A DNA stretch of 64,000 nucleotides from Acidobacteriota bacterium (GTDB lineage Bacteria; Acidobacteriota; Vicinamibacteria; Vicinamibacterales; UBA2999). Of this stretch, positions 1 through 8,404 are shown one piece after another. The stretch spans positions 34,092 to 98,091 of the forward strand of contig CAUJDN010000041.1 of assembly GCA_963169195.1 (NCBI GenBank), given 5' to 3'. Under the pieces are notes generated by a model. That model saw only the letters and a program-made list of their open reading frames with translations, ran no database searches and had not been told where the DNA came from. The position numbers and the translations under genes were made by a program. How positions within the stretch are numbered: the stretch's first letter is position 1; each line of letters opens with the position of its first letter.

Positions 1-2
1 GG

Positions 3-377
3 CTGCTCGTCTTCAGGTGGCCGAAGCTGGCCTGGATACACCTGCCGGCAGCGGCCTGGGGCGCGTGGGTGGAGTGTGCCGGTATCGTCTGCCCGCTCAC
101 ACCCCTCGAGAACTGGTTCCGCGCGCGGGGTGGACAGGCCGCCTACACGACCGACTTCATCGAGCACTACCTGATGCCGGTGCTCTATCCCGCCACCCTC
201 TCGCGCGAGCTGCAGTGGGCGCTCGGTGGCATCGTCCTCCTCGTCAACGCGGGCGTGTACTTCGTCCTGCTCCGGCGGCGCGCGCGGGGGTTGGCCACGC
301 CGGCGGGCCGCGCGGCGAATGGCGACGGCGATCCTGGCACCGTGGCGCGGCGGCGCAAGAGGGGGCACAATCCGCTC
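3..377 (+). CDS. DUF2784 membrane protein (5' partial, no own stop codon)
   Basis: The frame is open from the left edge, so the N-terminus is missing. The visible part carries the DUF2784 pattern: a Trp-rich helix ending in AAWGAWVE, then GIVCPLTPLEN, then FIEHYLMPVLYP, a last membrane helix (LQWALGGIVLLVNAGVYFVLL) and a basic tail. DUF2784 proteins are small inner-membrane proteins of unknown function, usually about 120-130 residues. Here no stop codon separates it from the alcohol dehydrogenase that starts at 378, so the two could be read as one polypeptide. The stretch from about 300 to 377 is low-complexity Arg/Gly and looks like spacer. Family assignment is by eye. Confidence 0.6.
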
Positions 378-1385
378 ATGAGGGCCATGCTCCTCGACAG
401 CCCTGGCCGCCCCCTTCGGTTGGCTGATATCCCCCGGCCGACGCCCGGCGCCGGCGAGCTGCTGCTGCAGGTGAAGGCCTGCGCGGTCTGCCGCACCGAT
501 CTTCACGTCGTGGACGGCGAGCTCCCCGACCCGCCGTTGCCGCTCATTCCCGGCCACGAAATCGTCGGGGTCGTCGTCGAGGCGGGCCCGGACGCCACGC
601 GCTTCGCGCCCGGCACGCGCGTAGGCGTGCCGTGGCTCGGGTGGACCTGCGGCACGTGCCGCCTCTGCCTGGCGGGGGCCGAGAACCTCTGCGCCGCGGC
701 CCGCTTCACCGGCTACACGCGCAACGGCGGCTACGCCGAGTACACGGTGGCGGACCAGCGCTACTGCTTCGCACTGCCCGACTCCTACGACGATGAGCAC
801 GCGGCGCCGCTGCTGTGCGCGGGGCTGATCGGTCATCGCGCGTACCGGATGGCCTCCGAGCACGCCTTCGGGGGCGGCGTGGCGCGGCTCGGCCTCTACG
901 GCTTCGGCGCGGCGGCGCACCTGCTGGCGCAGGTGGCGGCGAGCGAGGGCCGGAGCGTGTATGCCTTCACGCGCCCGGACGACACGCCGGCGCAGGCACA
1001 CGCCCGAGGGCTGGGCGCGGTGTGGGCGGGTGGATCCGATCACGCGCCGCCGGAACCGCTGGACGCGGCCATCCTCTTCGCGCCCGTCGGCGCGCTCGTG
1101 CCCGCGGCGCTCCGCGTCGTCCGGCCGGGCGGCGTCGTGGTGTGTGCGGGCATCCACATGAGCGACATCCCGGCCTTCCCCTATTCGCTGCTGTGGCAGG
1201 AGCGCGTGGTGCGATCGGTGGCGAACCTCACGCGCGAGGACGGCGAGGCGTTTCTCGAGCACGCGGCGCGCACGCCCCTGCGCGTGGACGTGGTGCCCTA
1301 TCGCCTGGAGGACGCGAACGCGGCCCTGGACGACCTGCGCGAGGGTCGTGTGCAGGGTGCGGCGGTGCTGGTGCCGCAACCGTGA
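378..1385 (+). CDS. Zinc-dependent alcohol dehydrogenase (MDR superfamily)
   Basis: This would be a 335-residue medium-chain dehydrogenase oxidising alcohols with NAD(P). Landmarks in order are the catalytic-zinc region (CAVCRTDLHVVDGELP then PGHEIVG), the structural-zinc cluster CGTCRLCLAGAENLC near residues 90-105, and a Rossmann segment GLYGFGAAAHLLAQ near 175. Its length is typical for the family. I chose the ATG at 378 because a purine-rich AAGAGGGGG precedes it and the protein then starts exactly where the family starts. The reading frame is nevertheless continuous with the upstream DUF2784 domain, so an annotator could call a single fused protein. The substrate cannot be read from the sequence. 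Confidence 0.85.
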   Translation: MRAMLLDSPGRPLRLADIPRPTPGAGELLLQVKACAVCRTDLHVVDGELPDPPLPLIPGHEIVGVVVEAGPDATRFAPGTRVGVPWLGWTCGTCRLCLAGAENLCAAARFTGYTRNGGYAEYTVADQRYCFALPDSYDDEHAAPLLCAGLIGHRAYRMASEHAFGGGVARLGLYGFGAAAHLLAQVAASEGRSVYAFTRPDDTPAQAHARGLGAVWAGGSDHAPPEPLDAAILFAPVGALVPAALRVVRPGGVVVCAGIHMSDIPAFPYSLLWQERVVRSVANLTREDGEAFLEHAARTPLRVDVVPYRLEDANAALDDLREGRVQGAAVLVPQP

Positions 1386-1497
1386 ACGGGCCCCTCGCCG
1401 CGTTTCCTGGCGCCGCCCGCCGCCCGGCGTGCCCGTCGCCGCCACCCCCGGGCCTTCGAGCGGCGGTCTTCGAGGATCGCGTCCATGGGAGGAAGCC

Positions 1498-2034
1498 ATG
1501 AAGCCACAGATTGCGGGACTCCTGCTCGTCATGGCGTTCGCGGCGCCGGCGGTGGCCGGACAGGGAGCGCCGGGCCCGCCCCCCGGGCGCGAGCAGATCG
1601 TCTCCGCGGCGCGCACGATCATCGGCCAGGCGCGCTACGCCACGTTCGTGACGCTCGACGCCGGCGGACATCCGCAGGCTCGCGTTGTCGATCCCTTCTC
1701 CCCCGAAGACGATCTCGCCATCTGGATCGCCACGAAGGCGCAGTCCCGGAAGGTCGGCCAGGTGACCGCCAGCCCGAAGGTCACGCTGCTGTACTTCGAT
1801 CGGACGAGCCAGAGCTACGTGACCGTGATCGGGACCGCGACCCTCGTGCGCGATCCGGCTGAGAAGGCGAAACGGTGGAAGGAGGAGTGGGCGGCCTTCT
1901 ACCGGGACCGCAACACGGACGACGACTACGTGCTCATCCGCATTGTCCCGGTGCGGCTCGAAGTGGTGAGCGAAGCGCTGGGCATGCGGAACGATCCGGA
2001 CACGTGGCGGCCGGTGATCCTGGAGCTGAAGTAG
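1498..2034 (+). CDS. Secreted pyridoxamine 5'-phosphate oxidase-like (general stress protein 26 type) protein
   Basis: The product is 178 residues. An N-terminal signal peptide (MKPQIAGLLLVMAFAAPAVAG) is followed by a split-barrel flavin-binding fold: a YATFVTLDAGGHPQAR strand pair, DDLAIWIATKAQSRKVGQ, then VTLLYFD and a C-terminal VIGTATLV barrel strand. This is the pattern of the GSP26/PPOX-like family, which binds FMN or F420-type cofactors. Export of such a protein is less usual than a cytoplasmic location. The ATG at 1498 follows a strong GGGAGGAAG ribosome site; a longer open frame upstream has no coding character. The true substrate is unknown. Confidence 0.8.
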   Translation: MKPQIAGLLLVMAFAAPAVAGQGAPGPPPGREQIVSAARTIIGQARYATFVTLDAGGHPQARVVDPFSPEDDLAIWIATKAQSRKVGQVTASPKVTLLYFDRTSQSYVTVIGTATLVRDPAEKAKRWKEEWAAFYRDRNTDDDYVLIRIVPVRLEVVSEALGMRNDPDTWRPVILELK

Positions 2035-2104
2035 CAGACGCCGTGGAGGCGGGCCGGGTCGATTGGTCCGTCATCGATGCCCGCGCGGGCGACGGTCCGG
2101 CGAC

Positions 2105-2335
2105 TCACCTGGGGTCCAGGACGTCACCGGCTGCCGATCTCGAGGGCTTCGATCTGGAGCGCCTGGCGCCGACGATGGCGCCGATCGGGCCGAACACGAA
2201 GACCGCGGTCATGGCCGCCTCCAGGGCGCGGTCGTGGGTGTTGGACGACACGAGCGAGACCGCCGCATAGCCAAACACGGCGAAGGCCGCAGAGCCTGCC
2301 GCCGCCGCGAGGAGTGTGATGACGAGACGTTTCAT
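2105..2335 (-). CDS. Small hypothetical membrane protein
   Basis: The 76-residue product has two predicted membrane helices (VITLLAAAAGSAAFAVFGYAAV and AAMTAVFVFGPIGAIVGA) and a basic tail rich in Arg and Ser. I do not recognise a family. It lies downstream of the DoxX-like gene on the same strand, about 130 bases away, with only a weak ribosome site. It may be a real small membrane protein or a chance open frame; the hydrophobic periodicity favours the former slightly. Confidence 0.45.
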   Translation of the reverse strand: MKRLVITLLAAAAGSAAFAVFGYAAVSLVSSNTHDRALEAAMTAVFVFGPIGAIVGARRSRSKPSRSAAGDVLDPR

Positions 2336-2467
2336 GATCGCGCGACTTCATCATCCCGCGGGCCGCTGCTGGCCGCAAGCGAAGGGTGGTCCTCGGCGGA
2401 CCCTCACTGTCACAGCCGCTGAGTCGCGTGAATGGGAGGGCAGACAGGTTCCAGAGTGCCCTGTCGC

Positions 2468-2836
2468 TCACCCTGGCCGTGCGCTCCGGTTGCGGGACGC
2501 GAGCCAGAACCAGATCTGAATCGCGGTGTAGAACACCGCGGCCCACGCGGTCATGGGCGCGCCGATCTTCAGGTGCAGGACGATCGCGCCGAGTGTGGTG
2601 GCCGTCAGCGCAACGGCAGCCAGCGACGCGAGCGGCCTCACGAATACTGCCCAGGCACAGGCGAACTGAAGGGCGCTCGTGACATAGACCAGTTCCGGAG
2701 GAATCGCGAAGCGTTGCGAGAGCATCTGTTGCCCGTACTCGAGGAACGCCGTATACGGGGCGCCGAGCCCGTACGAGACGGCGAGGAACCAGCGTGCAAC
2801 GCTGACCCGGCGATCGCGCGGTGTGTTCTCGCTCAT
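2468..2836 (-). CDS. DoxX-like four-helix membrane protein
   Basis: A 122-residue integral membrane protein with four hydrophobic segments, beginning WFLAVSYGLGAPYTAFLEY and ending FYTAIQIWFWLASR. Size and topology fit the DoxX/DoxX_2 family, whose members are small quinone-associated or terpenoid-related membrane proteins of mostly unknown role. A good ribosome site (GGAGGGAGC) precedes the ATG. It is followed at its 3' side by another small membrane protein gene on the same strand. The family call rests on topology and general resemblance rather than a diagnostic motif. Confidence 0.65.
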   Translation of the reverse strand: MSENTPRDRRVSVARWFLAVSYGLGAPYTAFLEYGQQMLSQRFAIPPELVYVTSALQFACAWAVFVRPLASLAAVALTATTLGAIVLHLKIGAPMTAWAAVFYTAIQIWFWLASRNRSARPG

Positions 2837-2953
2837 GGCGCTCCCTCCACGACGTGTCCGCGACAGGCGATGGGCTTCAGCGGGACATCATGATCACGGC
2901 GCGACCGGCCGGGCCGGCGCCGAGCCATAAGGCCAGCACCGCTTTCGGTCGCC

Positions 2954-3622
2954 CTAATATTGCCCCACGTCCATCGGCGCCTCCTCGACGATAGTCGCCA
3001 GTCGTCTCCTGAACCGCTCCAACTCCGACCGTCTCTGCTCGTCGTTCATGCGCACCGGGCCATTGACGGTGTGCGGAGCCAGCACGTCGAAGCCGACGAA
3101 CTGGAGCATCCCTCGATGAATCGGCCTCAGGATGCCGTGGAGGTCGCCATTGGATCCTCCTTTGACGTAGGCGCTGGCAGGACCTCCCGTCGTCAGGGAC
3201 AACATCGCGCGCTTTCCCCTGAGCGCCCCCCGGTCGTACACCCGGCCGCCGCCGTAGATGCGCCCCATGGCGAAGACACGATCCACCCAGCCCTTGAGGA
3301 CGGCTGGAACGCCGAACCACCAGAGAGGGAACTGCCAGATCATCAGGTCGCACGCCTCGAGCTTGGCCATTTCCGCCGCGAGATCGCCGGAAAAACCGCT
3401 CACCTCGGTGGCATGCCGTTCCTCAATCTGCGGCCTCAGGTAATGCGGGTCCTTGACGCTTCGGAAATTCGCCCGGCTGGACACCGGGTCGAACGCCATC
3501 GCGTGGAGATCCGAGGTCATGACCTCCCAACCGTGGCCGATCAGGGCCTGCTGCGCCGTGATGAACATGGCATGGTTGAAGCTCTTCGGTTCCGGGTGCC
3601 AATAGACGATGAACGCCTTCAC
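2954..3622 (-). CDS. NAD(P)H dehydrogenase (quinone), NQO1/MdaB-like flavodoxin fold
   Basis: The 222-residue protein begins with the flavodoxin-fold strand MKAFIVYWHPEPKSFNHAM, where PxxxSFN binds the FMN or FAD phosphate. The family signature FPLWWFGVPAVLKGWVDRV follows near residues 99-117, then the TTGGPASAY loop that contacts the flavin ring. Such enzymes reduce quinones or related electrophiles by two electrons. The start is GTG with GGAGG six bases upstream; the only nearby ATG is in another frame. A short gap separates it from the decayed membrane gene to its right. Confidence 0.85.
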   Translation of the reverse strand: MKAFIVYWHPEPKSFNHAMFITAQQALIGHGWEVMTSDLHAMAFDPVSSRANFRSVKDPHYLRPQIEERHATEVSGFSGDLAAEMAKLEACDLMIWQFPLWWFGVPAVLKGWVDRVFAMGRIYGGGRVYDRGALRGKRAMLSLTTGGPASAYVKGGSNGDLHGILRPIHRGMLQFVGFDVLAPHTVNGPVRMNDEQRRSELERFRRRLATIVEEAPMDVGQY

Positions 3623-3670
3623 GACATGCCTCCGTGCCCAGTGTCTCGAATGTGTTGAGCACCCCCGCTT

Positions 3671-3989
3671 CTACTCGCTCGCGGGCGGGTCACGTGCGCG
3701 TTCGCGCGCCGCCTGCGCCCGTGACTTGATCGCGGTCCTGCCAATGGCGTGTCCATCGGGCCAGGTGAGGCCGGCGGCGACGGCCCGCTCCTCGAGCGCG
3801 GAGTTATCGTTGACGCGCTCATGGGCCCAGAGCCGCCACTTCGGAACCGCGAACGACCATCAGAGCCAGGCGAGGACGAAGCTGCCAAGGAAGACCGGCA
3901 GCCCGACCCAGCTGAACTGGCGAGAGACGACGCGCCACTCAACCGAGGCGGCGAAGGCGGCGAGTGGTCCACGAGACGGTGCCTTTCAT
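3671..3989 (-). pseudogene. Decayed small membrane protein gene (frameshift plus in-frame TGA)
   Basis: Three adjacent reading pieces on the minus strand join into a plausible protein of about 105 residues. It starts at the ATG at 3989, preceded by GAGG (MKGTVSWTTRRLRRLG). It shifts frame near 3938-3942 into SVEWRVVSRQFSWVGLPVF, a membrane helix ending LAWL. It then meets a TGA at 3862-3860 and continues in the same frame as WSFAVPKWRLWAHERVNDN and LTWPDGHAIGRTAIKSRAQ to a TAG at 3671. The soluble tail has clear protein character. Either this is a recent pseudogene or there are two assembly errors. The family is unknown to me. Confidence 0.5.
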
Positions 3990-4144
3990 GATGCCTCACG
4001 ACCGCGGTGCAGCGGCAGCCCTATCATCGCACCGGCCTTGTGGCAGGCGACTCGGCGTCCGGTCGGGTTGGCCCGGCGCCAACCTGTGTCACAATCCACG
4101 CGGCCGGCCCGACGCCGGCCCACACATCCTCGCCTGGAGCCCGC

Positions 4145-6382
4145 ATGAAGAAGCTCGTCGCCCTCCTGTCCCTCGTGCTCATCGTCTCGTGCTCGTCGCA
4201 GCCCGCGGCGCCTCCCGAGGACCCGCGCGTCGCGGCCTGGCGCGAGCGCGCCCAGGGCATCACCATCATCCGCGACGACTGGGGCGTGCCCCACATCTAC
4301 GGCAGGACCGACGCCGACGTCGTGTTCGGCCTCATGTACGCGCAGGCCGAAGACGACTTCAACCGCGTCGAGACCAACTTCATCAACAGCCAGGGCCGGC
4401 TGGCCGAGGCCGAGGGCGAAGCCGAGATCTGGCGCGACCTGCGCATGAAGCTCTTCATCGACCCGGACGAGATGAAGGCCATGTACAAGGAGAGCCCGGA
4501 CTGGCTGAAGAAGCTGATGGACGCGTGGGCCGACGGCCTGAACTTCTACCTGCACACGCACCCCGAGGTGACGCCGCGCGTGATCAAGGAGTTCGAGCCG
4601 TGGATGGCGCTCACCTTCAGCGAGGGCAGCATCGGCGGCGACATCGAGAGCGTGTCGCTCTCGCAGCTCGAGGCGTTCTATGGAGGAGCGGCGGCGGAGA
4701 AGGTGGCGGACGCCGGGGCTGAGGTTCCGGAGGTCCGCGCTCAGCGGGCAGAGGTCGCCTCCGGCCTCGAGTACCCCGAAGAGCCCACCGGCTCCAACGG
4801 CTTCGCCGTCGCGCCCGCCAACTCGGCCAGCGGCAAGGCGCTGCTCTTCATCAACCCGCACACGTCGTTCTTCTTCCGCGAGGAAGCCCAGATGGTGAGC
4901 GAGGAGGGCCTCAACGCCTACGGCGCGCTCACCTGGGGGCAGTTCTTCATCTACCAGGGCTTCAACGACCGCGCCGGCTGGATGCACACCTCCAGCGGCG
5001 TGGACAACATCGACGAGTTCCTCGAGACCGTCGTGAAGAAGGACACCGGCGTCTCCTACCGCTACGGCAACGAGGAACGGCCGATGACGATGAAGAAGGT
5101 GACGGTGCCGTACAAGACGGCCACGGGCATGGCCCAGCGCGAGTTCACCGTCTACCGCACGCACCACGGCCCCATCGTCCGCGAGGTGGACGGGAAATGG
5201 GTGGCCGTGCGCCTGATGGAGGAACCGGTGAAGGCGCTCACCCAGTCCTACACGCGGACGAAGGCGAGGAGCCTGAAGGAGTACCGCGAGGTGATGGACC
5301 TGCACACCAACTCGTCCAACAACACGGTGTACGCCGACGCGGACGGCACCATCGCCTACTTCCACTCGAACTTCGTGCCGAAGCGGGATCCGAAGCTGGA
5401 CTGGTCGAAGCCCGTGGACGGCAGCAATCCTGCCACGGACTGGCAGGGCATACACACCTTCGACGAGAGCCCGAACGTGATCAACCCGCCGGGTGGGTGG
5501 ATCCAGAACACCAACAACTGGCCGTACTCGGCCGCCGGCCCCGACAGCCCGAAGCAACGGGACTTCGCGCCCTACTTCGATCGGGCGGGCGAGAACCCGC
5601 GCGGCGTGCACGCCGTGCGCGTGTTCCAGGGGAAGAAGGGCTTCACGCTCGACACGCTCCGCGACGCCGCATTCAGCAGCCTGCAGCCGGAGTTCGAGAA
5701 CCTCATCCCCGGACTGGTGCGGGCGTACGACCAGCTGCCGGCGTCGAACCCCATGAAGGCGTCGCTCGAGGCGCAGGTGGACCTGCTGCGCAGGTGGGAT
5801 TACCGCTGGGGCGTGGATTCGGTGGCCAACACCGTGGCCACCTTCTGGGGCGACCAGCTGTGGCAGCGATCCGCGCCGGAGGCCCGGAAGGCGGGCCTGT
5901 CCGTCTACGAGTTCCTGCGGACGAGGACGACCCCCACCGCGCGCCTCGAGGCGCTCGTCGCGGCGACGGAGAAGCTGACGGCCGACTTCGGCAAGTGGGA
6001 GACGCCGTGGGGCGAGGTGAATCGCTTCCAGCGCCTCACCGCCGACATCGTCCAGACGTTCGACGACAACGCGCCCAGCACGCCGGTCGGGTTCACCTCT
6101 GCGCGCTATGGATCGCTGGCCTCGTTCGGCGCCCGCGCCTATCCCGGCACGAAGCGGTGGTACGGCACCAGCGGCAACAGCTTCGTGGCCGCGGTGGAGT
6201 TCGGCGATCGCGTGCGCGCCAAGGCGGTCACCGCCGGCGGGCTCAACTCCGTCCCGGGCTCGAAGCACTTCAACGACCAGGCCGAGCGGTACGCCACCGG
6301 CAACCTGCGCGACGTGTACTTCTATCGCGAGGACCTGAAGGGGCACACGGAGCGAGAGTACAGGCCGGGGAGCGAGAAGTAG
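4145..6382 (+). CDS. Penicillin acylase family N-terminal-nucleophile hydrolase, lipoprotein
   Basis: The 745-residue precursor begins with a lipoprotein signal (lipobox IVSC, Cys16). It has the family layout: an alpha region of about 200 residues (GITIIRDDWGVPHIYG, then FGLMYAQAEDDF), an autocleavage site TGSNGFAVAP with Ser217 as the predicted nucleophile after Gly216, and a long beta chain with INPHTSFFF, RTHHGPI and, near the C-terminus, GTSGNSF. Relatives hydrolyse amide bonds of penicillins, aculeacin or acyl-homoserine lactones. The real substrate is not predictable. The ATG at 4145 gives the lipoprotein signal. A CACAATCC element about 50 bases upstream may be the -10 region. The gene appears monocistronic. 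Confidence 0.9.
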   Translation: MKKLVALLSLVLIVSCSSQPAAPPEDPRVAAWRERAQGITIIRDDWGVPHIYGRTDADVVFGLMYAQAEDDFNRVETNFINSQGRLAEAEGEAEIWRDLRMKLFIDPDEMKAMYKESPDWLKKLMDAWADGLNFYLHTHPEVTPRVIKEFEPWMALTFSEGSIGGDIESVSLSQLEAFYGGAAAEKVADAGAEVPEVRAQRAEVASGLEYPEEPTGSNGFAVAPANSASGKALLFINPHTSFFFREEAQMVSEEGLNAYGALTWGQFFIYQGFNDRAGWMHTSSGVDNIDEFLETVVKKDTGVSYRYGNEERPMTMKKVTVPYKTATGMAQREFTVYRTHHGPIVREVDGKWVAVRLMEEPVKALTQSYTRTKARSLKEYREVMDLHTNSSNNTVYADADGTIAYFHSNFVPKRDPKLDWSKPVDGSNPATDWQGIHTFDESPNVINPPGGWIQNTNNWPYSAAGPDSPKQRDFAPYFDRAGENPRGVHAVRVFQGKKGFTLDTLRDAAFSSLQPEFENLIPGLVRAYDQLPASNPMKASLEAQVDLLRRWDYRWGVDSVANTVATFWGDQLWQRSAPEARKAGLSVYEFLRTRTTPTARLEALVAATEKLTADFGKWETPWGEVNRFQRLTADIVQTFDDNAPSTPVGFTSARYGSLASFGARAYPGTKRWYGTSGNSFVAAVEFGDRVRAKAVTAGGLNSVPGSKHFNDQAERYATGNLRDVYFYREDLKGHTEREYRPGSEK

Positions 6383-6544
6383 GGGCTTGGGACCTGGCGC
6401 TTGCGGCGGCGCGGCGCAGGCTGGTGCGGCGCTTCCTGACGGTGGACGCGACCAGGCGCGGGTGCGCCATCGCGCTGCCGGCGCTGCTGCTCGACCTGTA
6501 GCGCGCCCGCTGATCCGCCGTGGCGCCGGATCACGATGTCGTTG

Positions 6545-7798
6545 TCACTGCCGGCCGCCTGCCGGCTGTCCGGCACGGATGCCGAGGCCCACGATCGCGA
6601 GCGCGTCCTCGAGTTGGCGCCAGCGCTGCTCGAGACTTCCCGTGTAGCCGACCGAGATCCGCACGAGGCCAGGCGGGATTCGCGCGGCGCGCAACTCCTC
6701 GTCCGACATCTCGCTCGAGGTCGTGCTCGCCGGGCTCGTCATCAGCGTCTCGAAGTACCCGAGGCTCACCGCCATGAAGCCGAAGCGGTCGCGATTCTGA
6801 AGGACCTCCATGAGCTCCGACGCCTTCTGCGACGAGCCGACATCGACCGAGAACACCCCGCCGTACCCGTACTGCTCGTGGCCGAGCCGCCGGAGCAGCT
6901 CGTGGTCCGGGTGGCCGGGCAGGCCCGGGTAGATCACCGTGAGCCCCCGGTCGCGAAGCCGGCTGGCGAACACGAGCGCGCGGCGGCCGTGCTCGGCCAT
7001 GCGGAGGCCAAGATGAGGGAGGCGGAGGCTGATCTCGTTGGCCACCCGCGGATCCATCGTCGGCCCGAGCAGCATCAGGGCCCCTTTGTGGAGGTCCATC
7101 AGGCTCAGCACGAACTCGGTCGAGCCGCAGACCGCGCCCGCGATGGCGTCGGAGGCGCCGTTGACGAACTTCGTCAGGCTGTGCACGACGACGTCGGCCC
7201 CGAGGCGAATCGGCGAGACGATGAGCGGGCAGAAGGTGTTGTCGACGACGAGCCGGGCCCCTCGGGCGTGCGCCATCGCGGCCAGGCGCGGGATGTCCGC
7301 CACGCGCAGCATGGGATTCGACATCGTTTCGACGTAGAGCACACGCGTCCGCTCGTTGAGCGCCGCCTCGACGGCCACAGGATCCGAGGTGTCCACGAAC
7401 GTGACGTCGATCCCGGATTTCGCCGGCAGGAACTCCTTGAGGAGCGCGAAGGTGCCTCCGTAGATCGTGTCACTCGCCACGATGCGATCCCCGCAGTCGC
7501 AGAGCTGGAGCAGCACGGCCGAGATCGCGCTCATGCCGCTCGCCGTGCAGTAGGCCGCCTCGGCGCCCTCGAGCGCCGCGAGCTGGCGACCCAGCGCATG
7601 GACCGTCGGGTTGAAGTGCCGTCCGTACAGGTAGCAGCCCCCCTCGGGTCCGTGCGTCCCCTGGAAGATGGCCGGGAGTGTCGATGCGCGCATCACCGTG
7701 AAGGTGGTGCTCGTCTCAATCGACATGTTGACGCCGCCGTATTCGCCGAACTCGTGACGCATGGCGGCGAGGGACTCGATCGGGTCGTCGTCGCGCAT
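6545..7798 (-). CDS. PLP-dependent trans-sulfuration family C-S lyase (methionine gamma-lyase-like)
   Basis: The 417-residue protein belongs to the Cys/Met metabolism PLP family. It shows YGRHFNPTV, then GAEAAYCTASGMSAIS (phosphate-binding loop), VVDNTF for the PLP-binding Asp, and HSLTKFVNGASD with Lys210 as the likely Schiff-base lysine. The C-terminal RISVGYT segment binds substrate carboxylate. The family includes methionine gamma-lyase, cystathionine gamma-synthase and cystathionine lyases; which reaction applies here is uncertain. The ATG at 7798 follows GGAGGG and fits the family start; the longer upstream frame runs into the regulator. The divergent Lrp-type gene next door suggests amino-acid-controlled expression. 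Confidence 0.85.
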   Translation of the reverse strand: MRDDDPIESLAAMRHEFGEYGGVNMSIETSTTFTVMRASTLPAIFQGTHGPEGGCYLYGRHFNPTVHALGRQLAALEGAEAAYCTASGMSAISAVLLQLCDCGDRIVASDTIYGGTFALLKEFLPAKSGIDVTFVDTSDPVAVEAALNERTRVLYVETMSNPMLRVADIPRLAAMAHARGARLVVDNTFCPLIVSPIRLGADVVVHSLTKFVNGASDAIAGAVCGSTEFVLSLMDLHKGALMLLGPTMDPRVANEISLRLPHLGLRMAEHGRRALVFASRLRDRGLTVIYPGLPGHPDHELLRRLGHEQYGYGGVFSVDVGSSQKASELMEVLQNRDRFGFMAVSLGYFETLMTSPASTTSSEMSDEELRAARIPPGLVRISVGYTGSLEQRWRQLEDALAIVGLGIRAGQPAGGRQ

Positions 7799-7845
7799 CG
7801 GTTCGCCCTCCGCCTGCCACAATAGATCCCGCAGGAGATCTTGAG

Positions 7846-7880
7846 AATCGAATAGACTGCGGCTATTGTTCAATTCGATG
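7846..7880. promoter_or_regulatory. Probable Lrp-type operator in divergent promoter region
   Basis: This short spacer between the C-S lyase and the Lrp/AsnC gene is markedly AT-rich against its surroundings. It contains the inverted repeat AATAG-N7-CTATT flanked by further A/T tracts (GAATCG upstream, TTCAATTCGA downstream). Such imperfect AT-rich palindromes between an Lrp-family gene and its divergent target are typical binding sites. The assignment is from position and symmetry only. Confidence 0.5.
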
Positions 7881-7883
7881 GTC

Positions 7884-8339
7884 ATGGACCGAATCGACTT
7901 CGATATTCTGAGGTCTCTGCAGAATAATGCGCGGCTCTCCAACAAGGAGCTGGCGGCGCGCGTGGGGCTCTCCCCGTCGACCTGCCTCGAGCGGGTACGC
8001 AAGCTCCGCGCGGCGGGGGTGTTCAAGGGCTTCCATGCGGAGGTGGACCCGTCGGCGCTCGGGATCGGCTTGCAGGCGCTCGTCGCCGTGCGGCTCCAGC
8101 AGCACTCCCGGAAGCTCGTCGAAGGCTTTCGGGCGCATGCGCTCACGCTGCCCGAGGTGGTCGCGGTCTACCACGTGGCGGGTGCGACGGACTTCCTGGT
8201 GCACGTCGCCGTCCGCGATGCCGACCATCTTCGGAACCTGGCCATGGATGCGTTCACGACGCGGCGCGAGGTGGCGCACATCGAGACGTCGCTGATCTTC
8301 GGCTACACGCGCTCGCCAACGCTGCCGATGCCGGCGTAG
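7884..8339 (+). CDS. Lrp/AsnC family transcriptional regulator
   Basis: A 151-residue regulator with an N-terminal winged helix-turn-helix (DRIDFDILRSLQNNARLSNK, then LAARVGLSPSTCLERVRKL) and a C-terminal RAM/AsnC ligand-binding domain (VVAVYHVAGATDFLVHVAV). Proteins of this family form octamers or dimers that sense amino acids and act locally on neighbouring genes. It is transcribed divergently from a PLP C-S lyase, so methionine or another sulfur amino acid is the likely effector (inference). I chose the ATG at 7884, which gives the usual MDxIDxxIL start; an ATG at 7878 is also possible. No ribosome site is visible, so it may be leaderless. Confidence 0.88.
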   Translation: MDRIDFDILRSLQNNARLSNKELAARVGLSPSTCLERVRKLRAAGVFKGFHAEVDPSALGIGLQALVAVRLQQHSRKLVEGFRAHALTLPEVVAVYHVAGATDFLVHVAVRDADHLRNLAMDAFTTRREVAHIETSLIFGYTRSPTLPMPA

Positions 8340-8404
8340 TCGGCGCCGGCCTCTCCCGGCCCGATCGGGGCGGCTGGAGTACGATACCGAAGGACGCTGC
8401 CCAC

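Noticed and set aside
2877..3353. Extra minus-strand frame overlapping the 3' part of the quinone reductase
   Set aside because: It is a shadow frame of the reductase; only its last 20 residues are outside and they show no family.
6383..6544. Possible short gene remnant ending LPALLLDL between the acylase and the C-S lyase
   Set aside because: No start, no ribosome site and no recognisable motif; I treat it as intergenic.
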